In this document: one piece after another, positions 1-5,590 of the stretch
How the letters are laid out: every line of letters begins with the position of its first letter
Position numbering within the stretch: the stretch's first letter is position 1
From: Microbacteriaceae bacterium
Lineage (GTDB): Bacteria; Actinomycetota; Actinomycetes; Actinomycetales; Microbacteriaceae
Direction: 5' to 3'
DNA: 9,841 nucleotides
Assembly: GCA_947447385.1 (NCBI GenBank)
Contig: CANFKN010000037.1
Coordinates: forward strand, 1-9,841
Made by a program: the position numbers and the translations under genes
The notes under the pieces: generated by a model
Told to the model about the DNA's origin: nothing
The model's input: only the letters and a program-made list of their open reading frames with translations
Database searches by the model: none

Positions 1-24
1 GCTGCCTTTGGGCTGGGGTTCTGG

Positions 25-75
25 TGTCGTTTGCTAACTAAATGCCAAGATTTGGCTAAAGGTTCGTTAGCGACA
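25..75 (-). promoter_or_regulatory. Attenuator-like hairpin overlapping the leader stop codon
   Basis: Read on the minus strand, the arm TGTCGCTAAC (75-66) pairs with GTTAG (38-34) and CGACA (29-25), giving a 10-bp stem with a 4-nt bulge. Inside it sits a second perfect hairpin, GCCAA-ATC-TTGGC (56-44). The leader peptide's TAA (67-69) lies in the 5' arm, so a ribosome held on the preceding Met/Cys codons would cover this arm and block the stem. No U-run follows, so it is not a standard intrinsic terminator. It could act through Rho, or by altering access to a downstream start beyond position 1. Positions 1-24 show nothing further that I can interpret. Confidence 0.4.
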
Positions 76-162
76 CATTCGCATACACATCATGGCGCAC
101 ATCATTGCAGGGCGGCCTTGGGTCGCCTCCGACAATGAAACGTTGTTGCGCAATGAGTTCAT
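67..162 (-). CDS. Candidate Met/Cys-rich leader peptide (31 aa, leaderless)
   Basis: This short ORF runs from ATG (160-162) to TAA (67-69). Residues 20-31 read MMCAMMCMRMCR: six Met and three Cys in twelve residues, with the Cys spaced every fourth position. No Shine-Dalgarno sequence precedes the ATG. Instead a strong promoter ends 7 nt upstream, so the transcript should begin at or next to the ATG and be leaderless. The stop codon lies in the 5' arm of a long hairpin (25-75), and a smaller hairpin (111-127) sits within the coding part. Actinobacteria, including mycobacteria, are known to use leaderless Cys-rich short ORFs as cysteine-responsive attenuators, and this layout matches. I infer that ribosome stalling on Met or Cys codons controls a minus-strand gene left of the window, probably one for sulfur amino acid supply. 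A chance ORF cannot be excluded. Confidence 0.5.
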   Translation of the reverse strand: MNSLRNNVSLSEATQGRPAMMCAMMCMRMCR

Positions 163-169
163 ACCCAGA

Positions 170-198
170 AGTTTAGAGCAGCGTCTGCGTCGAGTCAA
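170..198 (-). promoter_or_regulatory. Sigma70-type promoter for the Met/Cys-rich leader
   Basis: On the minus strand, a -35 box TTGACT (193-198) and a -10 box TAAACT (170-175) are separated by exactly 17 nt. The -35 matches the consensus at five of six positions and the -10 at four of six; the -10 also fits the actinobacterial TANNNT pattern. The expected start site falls at 162-163, on or next to the A of the leader ATG. The promoter lies just downstream of the DUF4012 stop codon, so it opens a separate transcription unit reading left out of the window. Confidence 0.6.
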
Positions 199-217
199 CT
201 TCATTCAGCCGTTTTAT

Positions 218-2038
218 TTAGCCGACCGAACATTTGCCAGAAGTTGACACAGAGGTTGCAACCGGGTTTAGCGCCACTGGTGGAATCAGTTTCGGCATGG
301 TTTGTATGTCATCACCCCAGAAAGTTTCGGTTGGTTCAACCCAGTGGGCGACAAGCTTTCGCGTTTCACCCGGGTCTATCGAAATGTCAAAAACCCACAC
401 TGGGTGTTTATGATCAAAGCCCTGAACAGCAAACACTGTCTGGCCGTCAAGCGTGAAATAGTCGATGGTCGAATCGACCGGTGCATATATTGAAAACAAA
501 CTTCGATTTGCCCCAACTCGGTGAGTTTGCCCAGCAAACAGGTCGCTGCGTGGTGTCACATATTTTGGCAGCCCACGCCGAGGGGCTGTGTTAGCTAAGG
601 CAAGAGTGAGAGAAGCTTTGCGACCGATGATGCCGAGATCAGTCACTGTTTGGCATTCGCCAAGACGATAGCTAGCCGACATGCTGAGGTAGGCATCTAG
701 TTTGTTTCCGCCGGCGTTGTTGACGGTGACTTGAACTGTTGAACCCATCGAGTCACTCACCTCGCCCGCTACCGAGTCAGCTTCGAAACGCGATTCAAGT
801 TCAGCTGAGTGAGCCCACGCAGAAATGCGGTCACCCGAGGTGGTGGAGGCTAGCGAACGCCATGCCGAAGGGTAATCAAAGTTCTTTGCCTTAATTCTTG
901 AGAAAAGAGCGTGCATGAAATCAGCGACCCATTTGTTCTTTTCAGCAACACTTTCGAATCTCGCATAGATGCCTTTTGCTAAAAAGTCAGAAATGTTTTG
1001 CCCATCGACGTGCACGCCTGATATTTCGAAGCTACCGACCGCTGCGACCAGATGGGCAACGGTTCCCTGCCCAACGACAACCACACCGTCGATGCGCTTG
1101 TAACGCTTGAGGCTGTCATAAATCTGTTGGCCCAAATATGGAACATGTGCCGAAACATTCATGTCGCGCCAGTCTGATGGTGTTCCGCCCCACAGCACCT
1201 GCAAGTCGGCAGGCAATGCGTTGAACCGCACCGCGCCGATTTTATCGAGGTCCTGATCACTTCCTGCCTGGTCGAGCGAGACTTTGCCATTTTTGATTGA
1301 GAGAACTGCAAAAGACCCCAAAATTCCGCCGGTTCCTCTTGCCTCAGCTAGGTTTTGGGTTGCTATGAACCAGGTTTGGTCTTTGTGCTTTGTGAGTATC
1401 GGTTCGAACACTGCCACGAAAGGTGTAATCCCTTTAATGCCCGCAGAAAGCTGACTCAACGTTGTGTTTGCTGAGGTGATTTTTGACGCCAAACCAAAGT
1501 GCAGCTCGCTTGTTTTTATCGAGTCCATTGCCGTCTGAGCTTTGTCGGTAGCAACCCGCAGCGTTTCAAGCTTCGCCGCAAGGTGGGAATCTGTCATGGC
1601 AAACGAAGTTGATACCGTGCCACTAAAAATCTTGTTCTTACTGAGGGCCACTAAGAGGGGCTTTGCCGCCACAGCTATGTTGCTCGTCTCATTTAGAGTT
1701 GTTTTTGCGGCTTGAAAGTCTGCGCCAATAATCGGCGCTGACCCCACTGGTGCTAGCCAAGGGTCTTGTGCCATTTCAGAGGCACTCTGCAGCTCTTGCG
1801 TGAGGCTATAGAACTTTCGTTCGAGATTGTCGAATTTCGCACTGGCACCCGCCTCAGATATGGTCGAGACGTTGGCAGACAGACTTTTAGCCAAGCTATA
1901 AAGGGTTGCAAATCTGACACCGCAATAGGCGAGATATGCCACTAGCAAAGCCGACATGATCAGCATCGATCTTGTCAGAATGTCGTGAGTGCTCAGACGT
2001 CGATTCTTGAGCCTTGGCGTGGCGAAAAAATTCAGCAT
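218..2038 (-). CDS. DUF4012 domain membrane-anchored protein, exopolysaccharide locus
   Basis: This 606-residue protein has a basic cytoplasmic N-terminus (about 1-24), one membrane segment (about 25-45), a helical, coiled-coil-like stretch (about 46-205) and a large extracellular part. The DUF4012 signature is at about 221-265: an NLAEARGTGG block followed by a strand reading NGKVSL and then DLD. Similar actinobacterial proteins begin with one transmembrane helix and are common beside polysaccharide genes; their biochemical role is not established. The two cysteines near 460 and 603 could form a disulfide. It is the last gene of a minus-strand run, 39 nt after the small secreted protein gene. 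No strong Shine-Dalgarno sequence precedes the ATG (2036-2038). A TAGGTT box just upstream could give a near-leaderless mRNA, but that is weak. I infer a role at the cell surface in making or anchoring glycan. Confidence 0.85.
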   Translation of the reverse strand: MLNFFATPRLKNRRLSTHDILTRSMLIMSALLVAYLAYCGVRFATLYSLAKSLSANVSTISEAGASAKFDNLERKFYSLTQELQSASEMAQDPWLAPVGSAPIIGADFQAAKTTLNETSNIAVAAKPLLVALSKNKIFSGTVSTSFAMTDSHLAAKLETLRVATDKAQTAMDSIKTSELHFGLASKITSANTTLSQLSAGIKGITPFVAVFEPILTKHKDQTWFIATQNLAEARGTGGILGSFAVLSIKNGKVSLDQAGSDQDLDKIGAVRFNALPADLQVLWGGTPSDWRDMNVSAHVPYLGQQIYDSLKRYKRIDGVVVVGQGTVAHLVAAVGSFEISGVHVDGQNISDFLAKGIYARFESVAEKNKWVADFMHALFSRIKAKNFDYPSAWRSLASTTSGDRISAWAHSAELESRFEADSVAGEVSDSMGSTVQVTVNNAGGNKLDAYLSMSASYRLGECQTVTDLGIIGRKASLTLALANTAPRRGLPKYVTPRSDLFAGQTHRVGANRSLFSIYAPVDSTIDYFTLDGQTVFAVQGFDHKHPVWVFDISIDPGETRKLVAHWVEPTETFWGDDIQTMPKLIPPVALNPVATSVSTSGKCSVG

Positions 2039-2077
2039 CAGCCTATGAACCTAAGGCGCTGAGCCTCGGTGGCCAAA

Positions 2078-2485
2078 CTATCTGTGACTTGGCTTTTTTG
2101 GCTTTTCTGTCACAACGATTGATGCTGTCGCCGTTTCAACACCATAAGGTCTGTGACAGGTCGAAGGAGTCTTCGCAACTAAGTTGTATGTGCCGGCTCG
2201 AGATGGAACGACAATCTGCACTGCTGGAGTTACGCCCAAGCGGTTCGCAGTTGCGCTCCTGGCTCCACCAATGTTAGGCGAGAACTGAAAGCTCACTTTG
2301 CAGCCAGGAAAGACATGCGATGCCTGAACGCTGATGACTGTTGAAACCACAGCAATGTACTTGTTGGCAGACACTGTCATGTTCTGGCCCGTAGGGTATG
2401 CCTCTGCAGATGAAGCAAATGAAAGCATCGTGCTCGAAAGCAAAATCGCCGCAGCGGCAAGCGAAAGTTTTCTACTGATTCGCAT
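2078..2485 (-). CDS. Small secreted two-cysteine protein, paralogue of its neighbour
   Basis: This 135-residue protein has a Sec-type signal peptide: Arg/Lys near the start, a hydrophobic core (about 8-24), and probable cleavage after SSAEA at residue 29. The mature part begins YPTGQ and has two cysteines, C62 in PGC and C110, which probably form a disulfide in a beta-rich, Ig-like fold. It ends in a basic Lys/Pro/His/Arg tail. It aligns along almost its whole length with residues 1-127 of the upstream gene (shared YPTGQ, HV-PGC, GTY-L-AKTP and GVETATA) but lacks that protein's C-terminal OmpA-like part. An AGGAG (2492-2496) lies 6 nt before the ATG, which supports this start. The function is unknown. 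I infer a cell-wall or secreted structural protein that arose by tandem duplication. Confidence 0.75.
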   Translation of the reverse strand: MRISRKLSLAAAAILLSSTMLSFASSAEAYPTGQNMTVSANKYIAVVSTVISVQASHVFPGCKVSFQFSPNIGGARSATANRLGVTPAVQIVVPSRAGTYNLVAKTPSTCHRPYGVETATASIVVTEKPKKPSHR

Positions 2486-2516
2486 TTCAAACTCCTAAGA
2501 AATTAATAAGGCCCCC

Positions 2517-2533
2517 GCGCACTGCAAGTGCGC
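2517..2533. other. Perfect 7-bp GC-rich hairpin between the two paralogues
   Basis: GCGCACT (2517-2523) and AGTGCGC (2527-2533) are perfect inverted copies with a 3-nt loop. On the minus strand the hairpin is followed by a G-run and then AT-rich sequence, not a clean U-run. It lies 21 nt upstream of the AGGAG site of the downstream gene. It could be a partial terminator or an mRNA-stabilising element that sets different levels for the two paralogues. The rest of the 143-nt gap shows no convincing promoter. Confidence 0.45.
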
Positions 2534-2628
2534 ACAAGTCCTTTCAAGCATAACTATCTCAAGCCGAAATATCGCTACTTAAAACCAGAAAAATTTACCT
2601 AAAAACTTCTTCCATGACGCGGCTAGGT

Positions 2629-3327
2629 TTACCAATAAATGACGACTGTTACGCGCCTCACAGCTGAACCAGTGTGAGATAAGTCCTTGAAGCTTTGGGT
2701 TCCGCTCAGTTTGAGCTTCTTGTTTATGGTTTTCAAAAACGCATATGTGTTAGTCGCACGGCGAAGGGCGGTTGCTGTAGAGGCTTTTGTTGCTTTAGCG
2801 CCCTGCGTGTATCCCTTCACGAAAACCCGTGTCGCGCTTGTGAACTGGCGGGCGAAGTTAGAAAGTTCGCTCTTAATCGCTGGAGTGAGCGATGAAGATC
2901 CTGAAGCAAAACCCGAAACAGTAAAAGTTTTTGTGCCATGCGCAGGGGTGACAATGACATTAGCTGTAGCCGTCTCGACTCCAGTCGGAGGCTGGCAATA
3001 CCAAGGGGTTTTAGCTGTCAACGTATAGGTGCCAGATTTTTTCGGAACTGGCAGTTTGACCGACGGAGTTGATCCGTTTTGGCCCGCCACGGTCATGACA
3101 GAGTCGGCTTCATAGTTTTTGAAGAACAATTCCACATAACAACCTGGATACACGTGAGTTGCCTTGGCTGAAATTTCTGTAACTCCCGGAGTGAACTGAT
3201 AGCGGTTTGCTGTAACACTCATGCCTTGGCCGGTTGGGTAAGCCTGCGAGGGCGTGACTCCAGCCATAACAAGGGTTGCTGACAGAGCGACCGTCAAAAT
3301 CGTCTTGAATGTTTTTTTGATTCTCAT
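2629..3327 (-). CDS. Secreted protein with two-Cys domain and degenerate OmpA-like domain
   Basis: This 232-residue protein has a signal peptide (basic MRIKK start, hydrophobic core about 9-23, likely cleavage after TPSQA at 29). Next comes a two-cysteine domain (about 30-127, C63 and C111) and then a C-terminal segment (about 133-232) that resembles OmpA-like domains. In that segment FASGSSSLTP matches the first strand, GYTQG (172-176) stands where GHTDS is usual, LRRA (188-191) matches the conserved Arg helix, and the end reads RRVTVVIYW. The Asp that normally contacts peptidoglycan diaminopimelate is replaced by Gln, so wall binding by the usual mode is doubtful. AGGGAG (3335-3340) lies 7 nt before the ATG. 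The gene heads the minus-strand run and diverges from the exopolysaccharide operon. The OmpA-like assignment is by eye and could be wrong. Confidence 0.7.
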   Translation of the reverse strand: MRIKKTFKTILTVALSATLVMAGVTPSQAYPTGQGMSVTANRYQFTPGVTEISAKATHVYPGCYVELFFKNYEADSVMTVAGQNGSTPSVKLPVPKKSGTYTLTAKTPWYCQPPTGVETATANVIVTPAHGTKTFTVSGFASGSSSLTPAIKSELSNFARQFTSATRVFVKGYTQGAKATKASTATALRRATNTYAFLKTINKKLKLSGTQSFKDLSHTGSAVRRVTVVIYW

Positions 3328-3397
3328 GATTAAACTCCCTTGCCTGTGAACCTTTTCGGCGAGCTAGCTTTCCCCGAAGCTCCTAGACCTTACAGTA

Positions 3398-3426
3398 ACA
3401 CTAGACTGTCATTAGCGCATAGTGAA
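3398..3426 (-). promoter_or_regulatory. Possible promoter for the secreted-protein genes
   Basis: On the minus strand, TTCACT (3421-3426) and TAGTGT (3398-3403) are 17 nt apart. The -35 matches four of six consensus bases, and the -10 fits TANNNT. The 5' untranslated region would be about 65 nt and would contain a small inverted repeat, AGCTT (3366-3370) with AAGCT (3377-3381). This is the best candidate I see, but it is weak. Confidence 0.3.
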
Positions 3427-3463
3427 AAAGTGGGGATACTAATTCACTACCAAATGGGGAATA

Positions 3464-3518
3464 CTGGCCGCGTCGGCCAGCTTGGTTGCTGTGGACGTTG
3501 TTTTCAGCAAGATGGCCG
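3464..3518 (+). promoter_or_regulatory. Leader with two mutually exclusive stems before the exopolysaccharide operon
   Basis: Stem A pairs CTGGCCG (3464-3470) with CGGCCAG (3474-3480), a perfect 7-bp stem with a 3-nt loop. Stem B pairs CGGCCA (3474-3479) with TGGCCG (3513-3518) and encloses a second stem, TTGCTG (3486-3491) with CAGCAA (3505-3510). The same bases 3474-3479 are used in both, so only one can form. After stem B comes a T-rich stretch, and the ribosome-binding site AGGAG (3544-3548) follows 25 nt later. This geometry resembles an attenuator or RNA switch. I see no convincing plus-strand promoter in 3341-3463, so the transcript start is unknown and a protein-binding DNA palindrome remains possible. 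Confidence 0.35.
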
Positions 3519-3553
3519 TTTGAGAATTTTGAGTTTGACCTACAGGAGACAGC

Positions 3554-4963
3554 GTGAGTTTAAGAGAATATTGGTTTTTAGTTCGCAAGCGTTGGGCGAT
3601 GATTACCCTAATCATTGTTTTTTGTGTGGCTGCAGGCGTTGCAACCACGTTGCTGACACCAAAAATGTATGCCTCGACTACGCGCGTTTTCGTATCGACG
3701 CAAACCCCTGACACAGCATCTGACCTACTAACAGGTAGCAACTTTACGCAGCAGCGCGTCAAGTCTTATGCCGACATCGTCACCAGTCCAAAAGTTCTCA
3801 ACCCAGTTATCGCGCGAGCTGACCTAGACGTCAACTATGCAGAACTCGCATCTCACATCAGCACCAATGTGCCTTTGAACACCGTTATCATCGAGATCAC
3901 CGTGCTTGACTTGCATCCCGAAAAGGCAGCGAAAATTGCCGATGCCGTTAGCGAAAGCCTAACGAGCGTTGTTGACCAACTTGAGACTAGCTCTAATGGC
4001 CAGCCTTCACTTGTGAAGGTCAGCATCATTCAGCCAGGAAGCCTGAATCTAACTCCTGACTCACCAAAACCTCTCTTAAACATTGCACTTAGTCTGTTCA
4101 TCGGTTTGGTCTTAGGCTTCGGCGCTGCGATTCTGCGCGACCGACTTGACCTTCGCGTGCGAAACTCAGACGACATCACCACCATCACAGGTGCGAACAT
4201 TCTTGGCGCCATGGCATTCGATGCTGAAACTCCAAAGCACCCTCTAATCGTTCACACCAGCCCACGCAGTTTGCAGGCCGAGGCCTATCGCCAACTTCGA
4301 ACCAACGTTCACTTCGTTGAAGTCGATGGCAACCGCAAGTCAATCGTGGTTTCATCTTCGGTGCCTTCTGAGGGCAAGACCACAACCGCGTGCAACCTAG
4401 CAATCGCGCTCGCCGATGCAGGCGCTAAGGTTTTGCTCATTGACTGTGACTTTAGAAAGCCAGACGTTCACAATTACATGGGAATCGAAGGTTCGGTTGG
4501 TCTAACGAATCACCTGATTGGCCAAGCAAGACTTGAAGACGTAATTCAAGATTGGGCCGGAAAACTCGACGTTTTGCCTGCAGGGCAGATTCCACCAAAC
4601 CCAAGCGAGCTTCTGGGTTCAGACAAGATGTTGCAGATTCTGCGCTACCTCGAAGGCAAATACGACCAAATCGTTCTAGACGCTGCCCCGTTGTTGCCTG
4701 TTACAGACGCGGCGATTCTTTCTAAGATCACTAGCGGAATCATCTTGGTAGTAGGCATAGGCAAGACCACTCGCCCGCAGTTGCAAGGCGCCATTCAGCA
4801 CATCACCTCGGTGAACGGTCGCATTCTTGGAACAGTCCTTAACAAGGTCCCGCAGCGCGGTGCCGGCAGCTATGGTTACGGATACGGATACGGCTATGGT
4901 TACGGATACGGCCGCCGTTACGGCAAGACTTATGGCAAGGTTTACGGCGAGACTGAGAGCTAA
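3554..4963 (+). CDS. Fused Wzz chain-length regulator / BY-type tyrosine autokinase
   Basis: This 469-residue inner-membrane protein controls polymerisation or export of a surface polysaccharide. The Wzz part has a membrane segment (about 16-38), an extracellular portion and a second membrane segment (about 175-195). The cytoplasmic kinase follows, with Walker A at SEGKTT (K275), Walker A' at LLIDCD (D297, D299) and Walker B at IVLDAAP (D376). These three motifs define bacterial tyrosine kinases of the CpsD/CapB type. The C-terminus is a Tyr-Gly tail with ten tyrosines (about 440-465), the usual autophosphorylation cluster. In Gram-positive bacteria Wzz and kinase are often separate proteins; here they are one chain. 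Translation starts at GTG (3554), 5 nt after AGGAG. The gene opens a three-gene operon with its matching phosphatase and a priming transferase, with a possible switch-like leader upstream. Confidence 0.92.
   Translation: MSLREYWFLVRKRWAMITLIIVFCVAAGVATTLLTPKMYASTTRVFVSTQTPDTASDLLTGSNFTQQRVKSYADIVTSPKVLNPVIARADLDVNYAELASHISTNVPLNTVIIEITVLDLHPEKAAKIADAVSESLTSVVDQLETSSNGQPSLVKVSIIQPGSLNLTPDSPKPLLNIALSLFIGLVLGFGAAILRDRLDLRVRNSDDITTITGANILGAMAFDAETPKHPLIVHTSPRSLQAEAYRQLRTNVHFVEVDGNRKSIVVSSSVPSEGKTTTACNLAIALADAGAKVLLIDCDFRKPDVHNYMGIEGSVGLTNHLIGQARLEDVIQDWAGKLDVLPAGQIPPNPSELLGSDKMLQILRYLEGKYDQIVLDAAPLLPVTDAAILSKITSGIILVVGIGKTTRPQLQGAIQHITSVNGRILGTVLNKVPQRGAGSYGYGYGYGYGYGYGRRYGKTYGKVYGETES
4871..4912 (+). 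repeat. TAYGGN hexamer repeats encoding (Tyr-Gly)7
   Basis: Seven successive TAY-GGN codon pairs encode (YG)7 in the kinase tail. Part of the array is an almost exact repeat: the 17-nt block TATGGTTACGGATACGG occurs at 4871-4887 and again at 4895-4911. Three more Tyr codons follow in a looser RRYGKTYGKVYG context. Each unit is 6 nt, so gain or loss by slippage would keep the frame and change only the number of tyrosines. Confidence 0.9.
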
Positions 4964-4968
4964 AACTG

Positions 4969-5586
4969 ATGTCTGACCACCATCAAACAAGCGCTGAACC
5001 GCTAAGAGTTTTAGTTATCTGCACTGGAAACATTTGCAGATCGCCTTTGGCCGAACAGCTTCTGCGTCAAGCGGCTAACCGTGCTGGCCTTGGTGGCGAG
5101 CTAGTGTTCGACTCGGCAGGCACACACGCCGAGGTTGGCAGAGATGTTCACCCACAATCTGTTTCGTCTGCTGCCTCTCGCCAAATCGTGATTGAATCTT
5201 CGATTGCTAAGCAGCTCACCCCAGACCTAATAGACGGCGCTGACTTGGTTTTGACTGCCACGGCCAATCATCGCGGCGATGTGGTTCGTTCACTCGTGCA
5301 GGCAAATCGCAAAACCTTCACTTTGAAAGAGTTCGTGCGAGTGGTCGAGTTCTTAAATGGCGACGTCTCACACTTAGAAGATATCGACCGCGAAAATATT
5401 GAACGCGCCTCGACGATTCGCGATCGAGTCGCTTTGGCGTCAAAATATCGAGGATTCACGCCACCGCGTGTCGAAAGCGACGATGTAGTTGACCCCTGGG
5501 GCCTGGGGCAAGAAACCTACGACGCGGTCACTGACGAGCTAATCGCTATAACCGCAAGAACAATCGAGTTGCTAGGGGGCAACTGA
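4969..5586 (+). CDS. Low-molecular-weight protein tyrosine phosphatase
   Basis: This 205-residue cytoplasmic enzyme is expected to remove phosphate from the Tyr tail of the kinase encoded just upstream. The catalytic P-loop CTGNICRS gives the nucleophile C18 and the phosphate-binding R24. The general acid is probably D175 in VVDPWG. The stretch DSAGTHAEVG (about 47-56) and ADLVLTATANHR match conserved parts of the family. The protein is somewhat longer than the usual 150-180 residues because of a short N-terminal extension and a charged region at about 115-165. It begins 5 nt after the kinase stop and ends 4 nt before the next gene, so the three are very likely co-transcribed. A weak GAGAG (4955-4959) lies 9 nt before the ATG. 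An arsenate reductase function is unlikely given the kinase context. Confidence 0.92.
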   Translation: MSDHHQTSAEPLRVLVICTGNICRSPLAEQLLRQAANRAGLGGELVFDSAGTHAEVGRDVHPQSVSSAASRQIVIESSIAKQLTPDLIDGADLVLTATANHRGDVVRSLVQANRKTFTLKEFVRVVEFLNGDVSHLEDIDRENIERASTIRDRVALASKYRGFTPPRVESDDVVDPWGLGQETYDAVTDELIAITARTIELLGGN

Positions 5587-5590
5587 GATC

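Noticed and set aside
1..41. Possible C-terminal ends of a plus-strand gene (stops at 35-37 and 39-41)
   Set aside because: Only about 11-12 residues are visible and none match a recognisable protein end.
2014..2277. Plus-strand ORF of 87 codons spanning the DUF4012/secreted-protein junction
   Set aside because: Antisense to two genes that are supported by signal peptide or domain motifs; no initiation signals.
3340..3711. Plus-strand ORF of 123 codons across the exopolysaccharide leader
   Set aside because: It overlaps the well-supported kinase start in another frame, has an irregular Cys/Arg-rich composition and no recognisable domain.
3439..3762. Minus-strand ORF of 107 codons antisense to the kinase 5' end
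   Set aside because: No ribosome-binding site or family resemblance; it mirrors the kinase coding frame.
4871..4912. Short tandem repeat as a mobile or CRISPR-type element
   Set aside because: It is in frame and encodes the tyrosine tail expected for this kinase family.
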